Source: Actinomycetota bacterium (GTDB lineage Bacteria; Actinomycetota; Thermoleophilia; Gaiellales; Gaiellaceae). Taken from it: 5,383 nt of DNA. Below are positions 1 through 5,339 of the stretch, one piece after another. The DNA lies in assembly GCA_013696595.1 (NCBI GenBank), contig JACCYG010000170.1:1-5383 (forward strand), given 5' to 3'. Positions within the stretch are counted from its first letter, which is position 1. Each line of letters starts with the position of its first letter. Position numbers and translations under genes: made by a program. The notes below the pieces were generated by a model. It worked only from the letters and a program-made list of their open reading frames with translations, was not told the origin of the DNA and did no database searches.

Positions 1-242
1 GCGCAGGCCGTTTTCCAGCAATACGTCGAGTAGGCGAGCCAAAACGAGCCGGCTCTTGTCTCGATCCATGCGGGAGGCGGCCCGTCGACGTCGAGCTTCG
101 GCGGAGGCCCGTCGGGCCAGGTGGGAGGGCCCTCAATGGTTCCGGGCTCGCCGGTCCCGGGCTCGCGGGCGTCCGGAGGCTCGGGGGTGCTGCCGCAGCC
201 GACCGCGACGACGACGAGCGCGAGGGCGAGAAAGAACCTCAT
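1..242 (-). CDS. Putative secreted lipoprotein, N-terminal part (gene runs off the left edge)
   Basis: An open frame starts at ATG 242-240 and stays open for 80 codons to the window edge, so the C-terminus is missing. It begins MRFFLALALVVVAVGCG: one Arg, a hydrophobic stretch, then a lipobox-like A13-V14-G15 before Cys16, as in a short lipoprotein signal peptide. After Cys16 comes a low-complexity Pro/Gly/Glu/Asp segment (about residues 17-56) that looks like an extracytoplasmic linker. The visible end turns into a Trp/Tyr/Cys-rich segment (SFWLAYSTYCWKTAC) that looks like the start of a folded domain and has two Cys seven residues apart. The start lies 17 nt after the mec stop, with a closely spaced AGAGG-like ribosome site, so it is probably co-transcribed with the cysteine genes. 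The family is not identified and a role in sulfur metabolism is not implied by the sequence. Alanine at -3 of the lipobox is less common than Leu/Val/Ile. Confidence 0.7.
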   Translation of the reverse strand, partial: MRFFLALALVVVAVGCGSTPEPPDAREPGTGEPGTIEGPPTWPDGPPPKLDVDGPPPAWIETRAGSFWLAYSTYCWKTAC

Positions 243-259
243 TGCCCTCTTTGACGAGC

Positions 260-637
260 CTAAGCGGCGGAAAGTTCCGCAGGCTCTGTGCGGCCGTCCA
301 TGATCCTCCACGCTGCGAGCTCGCCCGTCCTCAGGTTCAGTATCACGTAGGGGCGGTTCTCCCAGAGACCGATGTTCTCGACGTCCGTGCGCGACGGCCT
401 GGGCGGGCTCGCGAGGTGGGAGTGGAAGACGGCAAGCTCGTAGCCCTCGTCCTCGAGGAACCATGCCTCCGGATCGACCTCGAGCTCGAACCGGTACGGG
501 CTCTCCGCCGCGTTCCGTCCTGGGATGTAGCGCTCGGCGATGCCGCCGCGGAGCGCGATGAGACCGCAGGCCTCGTTCGGGCTCTCCGCCTCGGCGTGCT
601 CGACGAGCGCCGAGCGCACCTCGGCCGGGATCACCAC
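260..637 (-). CDS. mec: Mec-like JAMM/MPN zinc metallopeptidase (CysO-cysteine hydrolase)
   Basis: This is a 125-residue single-domain JAB1/MPN/Mov34 peptidase of normal length for the bacterial Mec group. The full JAMM zinc signature is visible: Glu22 in NEACGL, then His72-Ser73-His74, seven residues, Ser82 and Asp85 (HSHLASPPRPSRTD). His72, His74 and Asp85 should bind zinc, and Glu22 should be the general base. In M. tuberculosis, Mec hydrolyses the amide joining cysteine to the CysO C-terminus and frees cysteine in the cytoplasm. Position directly after the CysO-CysM gene supports the same job here. The start chosen is GTG 637, nine nt after a GGAAGA ribosome site. The next codon, GTG 634, would give a 4-nt GTGA overlap with the upstream stop and is a possible alternative. 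The stop is TAG at 262-260. Because CysO's Gly-Gly is internal in this operon, this enzyme is also the best local candidate for cutting after it; that extra role is inference. Confidence 0.9.
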   Translation of the reverse strand: MVIPAEVRSALVEHAEAESPNEACGLIALRGGIAERYIPGRNAAESPYRFELEVDPEAWFLEDEGYELAVFHSHLASPPRPSRTDVENIGLWENRPYVILNLRTGELAAWRIMDGRTEPAELSAA

Positions 638-1845
638 CAGAGGCGGTCTTCCATCGCGGCTTCCACCTCGTCATCCCTCCGAGTCCAGAAGTCGGCGGAG
701 AGGTACTTCCAGCCGCCGTCGGCGAGGACGGCCACGACGGCGCCGTCGTCGAGCTCGGCGGCGAGCTGACGGGCCACGTGGATGACGGCCCCTGACGAGA
801 CGCCGGCGAAGATTCCTTCGCGCTCGAGCAGGAGCCGTAAGCCGCGGACGGAGTCCTCGTTCGTGACCAGGATCTTCCGGTCGAGCTTCGAGACGTCGAG
901 GATCGGAGGGACGTAGCCGTCCTCGAGCGAGCGCAGTCCGTAGACGAGGTCGCCCTGGAGCGGCTCGGCGGCCGCGATCGTGACGTCCGGGAAGGACTCG
1001 CGCAGCCGGTCGCCCGCGCCCATGAGCGTGCCGCCCGTCCCGAGTCCCGCGACGAGCACGTCCACCCGGTCGAGCGCCTCGGCGATCTCCGTGCCGGTTC
1101 CCTCGTAGTGGGCGCGCGGGTTGGCGTCGTTCGCGTACTGGAACGGCATGAAGTAGCTCGGCTCGCGCTCGGCGAGCTCCAGGGCCATGCGCACGGCGCC
1201 GTTCGAGCCTTCGTGCGCGGGCGAGTAGACGAGCTTCGCGCCGTAGAGCTCGAGCAGGCGCACGCGCTCCTCGGTCGCGTTCTCGGGCATGACGCACGTG
1301 AGCGGGTAGCCCTTGAGCTTGGCGACCATCGCGAGCGAGATCCCCGTGTTCCCGCTCGTGGGCTCGAGGAGCTCGCGACCCGGCTCGAGCTCGCCGGAGG
1401 CTTCGGCCGCCTCGATCATCGCCTTCGCGACGCGGTCCTTGAGCGAGCCGGTGGGGTTCTGCCCTTCGAGCTTGGCGTAAAGACGCACGTTCTCGCTCGG
1501 AGCGAGACGGGGGAGCTCGACGAGCGGCGTCTTCCCGATCACGTCCAGAAGGGAGGGCGTCACGACACGCTCACCCCCGGCCATGGCGGGGAGGAGGATC
1601 ACCGTCGATCTGTCGTGTACCGGCGTCTCGAGCCCCTGGAGCGTGCGAACGTCCTCGTTGTCGACGTAGACATTGACGAAGGGCGCGATCTCGGCCCCGT
1701 CGCTCTCGAGCAGCTGACGGCCGAGGGCTGGGAAGCGCTCCGAGAGATCCGAGAGGACCCCTGCGAGGGTCGAGCCCGAGGCCTCGACCTCCCGGGCTCC
1801 GCCGACCTCGCCTCTCAGGGTCGGCGGGATCCGGACCCTGCTCAT
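631..1845 (-). CDS. cysM: CysO-CysM fusion as read: ubiquitin-fold sulfur carrier joined to O-phosphoserine sulfhydrylase
   Basis: A single 404-residue frame holds two proteins that are separate in M. tuberculosis. Residues 1-91 match CysO (MoaD/ThiS beta-grasp), including FVNVYVDNEDVR (56-67) and the end ILLPAMAGG, where Gly90-Gly91 should be the free C-terminus that is thiocarboxylated. No stop follows. Four residues (ERVV) lead into a complete fold-type II PLP cysteine synthase. Lys136 in NPTGSLKDR is the expected PLP Schiff-base lysine, PTSGNTG (162-168) is the substrate loop, and GLGTGGT (267-273) is the phosphate-binding loop. Arg305 in YGLRS aligns with M. tuberculosis CysM Arg220, which contacts O-phosphoserine, and the end (WKYLSADFW...DRLWW) is CysM-like. 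Expected reaction: O-phosphoserine plus CysO-thiocarboxylate gives a CysO-cysteine adduct. ATG 1845 overlaps the upstream stop as ATGA, suggesting coupled translation. Domain identity is secure. Whether the product is one chain is not, since a one-base change or slip in the G5 run at 1574-1578 would separate cysO (about 1571-1845) from cysM (631-1563, GTG start). Confidence 0.88.
   Translation of the reverse strand: MSRVRIPPTLRGEVGGAREVEASGSTLAGVLSDLSERFPALGRQLLESDGAEIAPFVNVYVDNEDVRTLQGLETPVHDRSTVILLPAMAGGERVVTPSLLDVIGKTPLVELPRLAPSENVRLYAKLEGQNPTGSLKDRVAKAMIEAAEASGELEPGRELLEPTSGNTGISLAMVAKLKGYPLTCVMPENATEERVRLLELYGAKLVYSPAHEGSNGAVRMALELAEREPSYFMPFQYANDANPRAHYEGTGTEIAEALDRVDVLVAGLGTGGTLMGAGDRLRESFPDVTIAAAEPLQGDLVYGLRSLEDGYVPPILDVSKLDRKILVTNEDSVRGLRLLLEREGIFAGVSSGAVIHVARQLAAELDDGAVVAVLADGGWKYLSADFWTRRDDEVEAAMEDRLWW
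1561..1579 (-). other. CysO/CysM junction: Gly-Gly codons, G5 run, hidden TGA and internal GTG start
   Basis: On the minus strand the junction reads GCC GGG GGT GAG CGT GTC GTG ACG. In the zero frame this is A-G-G-E-R-V-V-T, with no stop. In the -1 frame the run becomes GGG GGG TGA, with TGA at 1573-1571, exactly after the diglycine. GGGGGTGA (1578-1571) also resembles the strong ribosome-binding core GGAGGTGA with one mismatch. It sits 7 nt before GTG 1563-1561, where an independent CysM (VTPSLLDVIGKTPL...) would naturally begin. So the sequence could support a fusion, a slip to free CysO, or internal initiation of CysM. The geometry is direct observation; use of any of these signals is inference. 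Confidence 0.6.
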
Positions 1846-3020
1846 GCGGTGACGTGCGTTCGCCCGCCCTGGCAGAAAGCGACGTAGTCGACGTAGTCGG
1901 TGATCGTCGGGCTCTCGCCGCAGACCGGGCAGTCGGGATCGCGGCGGAGCGAGATCTCCGTGAACGTCGTCTCGAGCGCATCGAAGAGCAGAAGCCGGCC
2001 GACCAGCGGCGAGCCGATCCCGAGCACGAGCTTGAGCGCTTCGTTCGCCTGCAGCGAGCCGACGACCCCGGGGAGGACGCCGAGGACGCCGCCCTCGGCG
2101 CAGCTCGGCGCGAGCTCGGGCGGAGGAGGCTCCGGGAAGAGGCAGCGGTAGCACGGTCCCTCGTTCGGCTTGAACACGGTCGTCTGGCCCTCGAAGCGGT
2201 AGATCGAGCCGTGGACGATCGGAATCTCGTGCCAGACGGAGGCGTCGTTCAGGAGGTAGCGCGTGGGGAAGTTGTCCGCACCGTCGACGAGGACGTCCCA
2301 GCCTTCGTCGAGGATCCGGTCGACGTTCTCCGAGGTCAGCCGCTCCTTGAACACCTTGACCGTCACGTCCGGGTTCAGGGCCTCGATCGTCCGTTTCGCC
2401 GATTCGGCCTTCGAATCGCCGAGGCGCTCGGTCGAGTGGACGATCTGGCGCTGGAGGTTCGTCTCGTCCACTGCGTCGTCGTCGACGATGCCGAGCGTCC
2501 CGACCCCGGCCGCGGCGAGATAGAGAGACGCCGGCGACCCGAGCCCGCCCGCGCCGATCAGGAGGATGCGGGCGTCGAGAAGCTTTTGCTGTCCTTCCTC
2601 GCCCACTTCCGGGATGAGGATATGCCGCGAGTAGCGGCGCCGCTGAGCGTCTCCGAGCGCGCGGGGGACGGCGACCGGGAGCCCGTTTCGCTTCCAGTCG
2701 GTGAAGCCGCCCGCGAGCGAGGCGACGTCCTCGTATCCGAGCTCCTCCAGGGTCTTGGCGGCGAACGCCGAGCGATTTCCGCCGGAGCAGTAGACGATGA
2801 CGGGCTGCGACCGGTCGGGGACCGCGATCTCTATCTTCGACTCGAGAAAGCCGCGCGGGACGTGGACCGCGCCGGGGATATGACCCTCGTCCCACTCGTT
2901 CTGCTCGCGCACGTCGAGCAGGGCCGGGGGGTCTTCGTCGAGGCGCTCGCGCGCCGTGTGCGCGTCGATCTCCTCGATCTCGTCCCTGACCTGCTCCAGG
3001 AGCTCGCGGTAGGTGGCCAT
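1842..3020 (-). CDS. moeZ: Rhodanese-ThiF/MoeB sulfur-carrier activating enzyme (MoeZ-like E1)
   Basis: A 392-residue cytoplasmic two-domain enzyme expected to adenylate a sulfur carrier's C-terminal glycine and help load sulfur on it. Residues about 18-115 are a rhodanese domain: DVRE (36-39), GHIPGAVHVPRG (46-57) and the active-site loop CSGGNRS with Cys78 as the persulfide-bearing residue. Residues about 124-383 are a ThiF/MoeB adenylation domain: nucleotide loop GAGGLGSP (156-163), acidic D180-D182, NLQRQ (188-192), Lys204 and DGADNF (246-251). Two CxxC pairs (C290/C293 and C364/C367) fit the structural zinc site, and Cys307 in SCAEGG is the usual candidate E1 cysteine. M. tuberculosis MoeZ and eukaryotic MOCS3/Uba4 have ThiF first and rhodanese last, so the order here is reversed. 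ATG 3020 is chosen over ATG 3077 because the extra 19 residues do not look like domain sequence and would cover the promoter. It leads the operon and overlaps cysO by ATGA. It might also serve MoaD or ThiS carriers encoded elsewhere. Confidence 0.92.
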   Translation of the reverse strand: MATYRELLEQVRDEIEEIDAHTARERLDEDPPALLDVREQNEWDEGHIPGAVHVPRGFLESKIEIAVPDRSQPVIVYCSGGNRSAFAAKTLEELGYEDVASLAGGFTDWKRNGLPVAVPRALGDAQRRRYSRHILIPEVGEEGQQKLLDARILLIGAGGLGSPASLYLAAAGVGTLGIVDDDAVDETNLQRQIVHSTERLGDSKAESAKRTIEALNPDVTVKVFKERLTSENVDRILDEGWDVLVDGADNFPTRYLLNDASVWHEIPIVHGSIYRFEGQTTVFKPNEGPCYRCLFPEPPPPELAPSCAEGGVLGVLPGVVGSLQANEALKLVLGIGSPLVGRLLLFDALETTFTEISLRRDPDCPVCGESPTITDYVDYVAFCQGGRTHVTA

Positions 3021-3030
3021 CGCTTCAAAG

Positions 3031-3036
3031 AGTATA
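3031..3036 (-). promoter_or_regulatory. Candidate -10 box (TATACT) for the moeZ-cysO-cysM-mec operon
   Basis: On the minus strand TATACT matches five of six positions of TATAAT in otherwise GC-rich DNA. It lies ten nt before ATG 3020, so transcription would begin within a few bases of the start codon. No convincing -35 (attccc at 17-bp spacing) and no strong Shine-Dalgarno site are visible, consistent with a very short leader or leaderless mRNA. It also favours ATG 3020 over ATG 3077. Confidence 0.45.
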
Positions 3037-3087
3037 GCGACCCGCGAGCCTTCGGGAATCAGGCGTAGCCGGGCCATTCCGCGCGCC

Positions 3088-3093
3088 TACACT
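3088..3093 (+). promoter_or_regulatory. Candidate leaderless promoter -10 box (TACACT) for the TPR gene
   Basis: TACACT fits the actinobacterial TANNNT -10 pattern and ends exactly six nt before GTG 3100. The start codon's first base would then be the transcription start. No Shine-Dalgarno sequence precedes this GTG and no clear -35 is seen. The box supports choosing GTG 3100 over the upstream in-frame ATG at 3013. Confidence 0.4.
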
Positions 3094-3099
3094 CGGTGC

Positions 3100-4101
3100 G
3101 TGTCTGCGCGCGCACGGGTGATCGCGATCGTCTCTGCCGCCGCCGTGGCCGCGGCGGGCGTCGCCGTCGGGGGTGCGCTCGTCCAGGGGCGCTCGACGGG
3201 TGGGGAGGTCCACGGCCAGACGGCTACGACCACCGGCGACGAGGAGCGGGAGCCGCCTGCGCTCGAGCTCGCGCTCACCGACCGCGACGACCGCGAGGCG
3301 CGGGCACTTCGTACCGCCGAGCGCCTCTACGAGACCGGCCGGGTCGAGGAGGCGAAGGAGCGGTTCGACGCGCTTCTCGCGGCAAATCCGAACTCGACCG
3401 AAGCGGCCATCGGAGCTGCCGTCACGGCGTGGCCGAGCGGGACGGTCGAGCGTCTCGAAGCCCTCACTCGGGAGACACCGGAGAGCGCGGGCGCGCATCT
3501 CAATCTCGGCCTCGCGCTCGTCGCGGGCGGGGCGCTCGAGGAGGCTCGACGCGAGTGGCGCGAGGCGGAGCGCGTCGACCCAGACTCGCCCGCGGCGCTG
3601 CGAGCGGATGACCTTCTCCACCCCGGGATGCCGCCCGGCCGCCCGCAGTTCACCTTCGCCGCGAACCCGCCTCGAGGTTTCTCGGACCTCTCGTACGGAC
3701 AGCAACTCGCCCTGCTCGAGAGACGGGCGGAAAGCGGCGGTGTTGAAGCCTGGCTCGTGTACGGGAGCATGCTCGAGCGGCGCGGACGAACGCTCAGCGC
3801 CCGTCGGGCGTACGACAGGGCTGCATCGCTCGCGCCGGAAAGCGTCGAAGCGCGAACGGCCGCAGCCGTGATCCGGTTCGACAAGGACGACCCTTCAACC
3901 GCGTTCTCCCGCCTGGGCCCGCTTGCAGCCGACCATCCGCGCGCAGCGATCGTCCGGTTCCACCTGGGTTTCGCGCTCTTGTGGCTTCCCGACGTCGCGG
4001 CCGCCCGCAAGCAGCTTCGGCTCGCGGTACAGGCCGAGCCGGGCAGCTTCTACGCACGCGAGTCGCGGCGCATCCTGGTCACTCTGGCAGACGTCGAATA
4101 G
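3100..4101 (+). CDS. Membrane-anchored TPR-repeat protein
   Basis: A 333-residue protein beginning (M)SARARVIAIVSAAAVAAAG. Arg4 and Arg6 precede one hydrophobic segment (about 7-28) with no lipobox, so it is probably a signal anchor with the rest outside the membrane; a cleaved signal peptide is possible. Residues about 31-65 are a polar, Thr/Glu-rich linker. The remainder is helical with tetratricopeptide-like repeats. Clear ones are about 70-102 (AERLYETGRVEEAKERFDAL), 130-163 (NLGLALVAGGALEEARREW), 217-250 (YGSMLERRGRTLSARRAYDR) and 286-322 (FHLGFALLWLPDVAAARKQL), with weaker units between. TPR arrays bind peptides or proteins; no catalytic motif is visible and no specific function is assigned. 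GTG 3100 is preferred because an in-frame ATG at 3013 would overlap the divergent moeZ gene and add a charged stretch before the anchor. The gene is divergent from the cysteine operon with 79 bp between starts, and lies upstream of the sigma gene on the same strand. The stop is TAG. Confidence 0.85.
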   Translation: MSARARVIAIVSAAAVAAAGVAVGGALVQGRSTGGEVHGQTATTTGDEEREPPALELALTDRDDREARALRTAERLYETGRVEEAKERFDALLAANPNSTEAAIGAAVTAWPSGTVERLEALTRETPESAGAHLNLGLALVAGGALEEARREWREAERVDPDSPAALRADDLLHPGMPPGRPQFTFAANPPRGFSDLSYGQQLALLERRAESGGVEAWLVYGSMLERRGRTLSARRAYDRAASLAPESVEARTAAAVIRFDKDDPSTAFSRLGPLAADHPRAAIVRFHLGFALLWLPDVAAARKQLRLAVQAEPGSFYARESRRILVTLADVE

Positions 4102-4115
4102 GACCTTCCGACCCG

Positions 4116-4137
4116 TAAAATGGGCCGATCGGCCCAT
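4116..4137. promoter_or_regulatory. 18-bp perfect palindrome overlapping a TAAAAT box (operator or hairpin)
   Basis: ATGGGCCGATCGGCCCAT (4120-4137) equals its own reverse complement. In RNA it could fold as a 7-bp stem with a GATC loop. It starts 18 nt after the TPR stop. TAAAAT (4116-4121), five of six matches to TATAAT, overlaps its left edge, so a dimeric repressor bound here would block a rightward promoter reading into the sigma gene. No -35 is obvious upstream. As a rightward terminator it lacks a T run; on the minus strand it is followed by TTTT (complement of 4117-4120). Operator, leader hairpin and atypical terminator are all possible; I favour operator or hairpin. Confidence 0.4.
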
Positions 4138-4202
4138 GCGGTCATCCGGTATTCATGGCAAAGTCGCGCCTACGCCGAAGGAGATTTGAGACAAGGCGAC
4201 TG

Positions 4203-4231
4203 TTGACGCCCCCGACCGGGGCCTCTACGGT
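4203..4231 (+). promoter_or_regulatory. Candidate sigma-70 promoter for the sigma factor gene
   Basis: TTGACG (4203-4208, five of six matches to TTGACA) and TACGGT (4226-4231, fits TANNNT) are separated by exactly 17 bp. Initiation near 4238 would leave a leader of about 12 nt. The spacer holds a small inverted repeat, GCCCC-CGACC-GGGGC (4208-4222). This may affect promoter shape or be a binding site, or may simply reflect GC bias. Confidence 0.4.
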
Positions 4232-4235
4232 CCAG

Positions 4236-4243
4236 GGAGGGAG
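4236..4243 (+). promoter_or_regulatory. Shine-Dalgarno site fixing the sigma factor start
   Basis: GGAGGGAG lies six nt before GTG 4250. It is the clearest ribosome site in the window and selects this GTG over the in-frame GTG at 4265. Confidence 0.7.
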
Positions 4244-4249
4244 TTCTCC

Positions 4250-5335
4250 GTGAAGGCCGTTGGGGTGAGTAGGGCTGAGGGGGCGGAAACGGTAACGCTT
4301 GACCACGAGGAGACGAGGGCGCTCGTTCACCGGGGGCAGGAAGCCGGCTTCCTGACGCACGCCGAGATCGCGCTCGCCCTCGACGAGCTCGGCCTCGAGC
4401 CACCGCAAGTCGACGAGTTCTACCAGGCGCTCGAGGAGCATCAGATCGAGGTCCTCGAGGCCGCGGCGCAGGAGGAGGAGCTCGACCTCTCTCCGTCCGA
4501 GCCCGATGTCTCGACGGACACGCTCCAACTCTTCCTCAAGGACATCGGCCGTGTGCCGCTTCTCACTGCTGCGCAGGAGGTCGAGCTGGCCAAGCGCATC
4601 GAGCGCGGCGACCGTACGGCCAAGTGCACGATGGTCGAGTCGAACCTCCGCCTCGTCGTCTCGATCGCCAAGAACTACCGCAACCAAGGCCTTCCCTTCC
4701 TCGATCTGATCCAGGAAGGCACGATCGGGCTCGTTCGCGCCGCGGAGAAGTTCGACCATCGAAGAGGCTTCAAGTTCTCCACCTACGCGACGTGGTGGAT
4801 CCGCCAGGCGGTCGCCCGCGCGCTCGCCGACAAGGCGCGAACGATTCGCATGCCCGTCCACGTCGTCGAGAAGCTGAACAAGATCGCGCGTGCTGAGCGG
4901 CGGCTGCTGGCCGAGTACGGCCGCGAGCCGACGTCGGCCGAAGTCGCGTCCGAGCTCGAGTACGAGATCGAGGAGGTCAAGCAGATCAAGCGGAGCGCGC
5001 AGACGCCGGTCTCGCTCGAGAAGCCCGTCGGCGACGAGGAAGACTCCGAGTTCGGGCGCTTCATCGCCGACCTGACGACGAAGGCGCCGGATGAAGCGGC
5101 CGACACCGCGCTTCGGCAGGAGACGCTCCGCCGCGTCCTGGGCATGCTCTCCCACCGCGAGCGCCGCGTCCTCGAGCTGCGCTACGGGCTCGCCGGCGAG
5201 TCGCCCTGCACGCTCGACGAGGTGGGCCGCGCCTTCAACGTCACGCGCGAGCGCGTCCGCCAGATCGAGAACCAGAGCCTGAAGAAGCTCCAGGCGATGG
5301 CGGAGGCGCAGAAGCTCCGTATCGTCGCGGCCTAA
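4250..5335 (+). CDS. Primary-type sigma-70 RNA polymerase sigma factor (RpoD/SigA family)
   Basis: A 361-residue sigma factor that directs RNA polymerase to promoters. An acidic N-terminal part (about 17-75) resembles region 1.1, which points to a group 1 (housekeeping) factor. Region 1.2 is about 88-121 (DTLQLFLKDIGRVPLLT). Region 2 is about 130-204, with NLRLVVSIAKNYRNQG (132-147), LDLIQEGTIGL (151-161) and FKFSTYATWWIRQA (174-187). Region 3 is about 205-280, and His204 and Glu207 match E. coli residues that read extended -10 elements. Region 4 is about 290-348, with the helix-turn-helix TLDEVGRAFNVTRERVRQIE (321-340) that contacts the -35. In region 2.4 the E. coli Gln437 equivalent is kept (Gln186), but the Thr440 position is Ala189. 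The gene starts at GTG behind a strong ribosome site and ends in TAA. Actinobacteria often encode several such factors, so whether this is the essential one or a group 2 paralogue cannot be settled from one copy; I therefore give no symbol. Confidence 0.93.
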   Translation: MKAVGVSRAEGAETVTLDHEETRALVHRGQEAGFLTHAEIALALDELGLEPPQVDEFYQALEEHQIEVLEAAAQEEELDLSPSEPDVSTDTLQLFLKDIGRVPLLTAAQEVELAKRIERGDRTAKCTMVESNLRLVVSIAKNYRNQGLPFLDLIQEGTIGLVRAAEKFDHRRGFKFSTYATWWIRQAVARALADKARTIRMPVHVVEKLNKIARAERRLLAEYGREPTSAEVASELEYEIEEVKQIKRSAQTPVSLEKPVGDEEDSEFGRFIADLTTKAPDEAADTALRQETLRRVLGMLSHRERRVLELRYGLAGESPCTLDEVGRAFNVTRERVRQIENQSLKKLQAMAEAQKLRIVAA

Positions 5336-5339
5336 CGCC

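Noticed and set aside
56..769. 237-codon plus-strand frame opposite the lipoprotein and mec
   Set aside because: Extremely Arg/Ser-rich with no domain; the minus strand carries a complete JAMM motif over most of it.
1846..2895. Upstream extension of the cysO-cysM frame to 2895 (754 codons in total)
   Set aside because: This part is an Arg/Pro/Gly-rich out-of-frame reading of the rhodanese-ThiF gene. Recognisable CysO sequence begins at ATG 1845, which overlaps the moeZ stop.
1854..3068. 404-codon open frame on the plus strand opposite moeZ
   Set aside because: It is the antisense reading of a well-conserved enzyme and shows no motif of its own; long antisense frames are expected at this GC content.
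3021..3077. Longer moeZ start at ATG 3077
   Set aside because: It adds 19 residues unlike the rhodanese domain, has no ribosome site and would place the TATACT box inside the gene.
3013..3099. Longer TPR-protein start at ATG 3013
   Set aside because: It would overlap moeZ head to head and put a 29-residue Arg-rich stretch before the membrane anchor; GTG 3100 has the TACACT box at leaderless spacing.
4120..4137. Classical rho-independent terminator for the TPR gene
   Set aside because: The hairpin is not followed by a T run on the plus strand (gcggtcatcc follows), so only an atypical terminator would fit.
4142..5155. 337-codon open frame on the minus strand opposite the sigma gene
   Set aside because: Leu/Arg/Glu-rich antisense shadow of the sigma factor, whose motifs are unmistakable on the plus strand.
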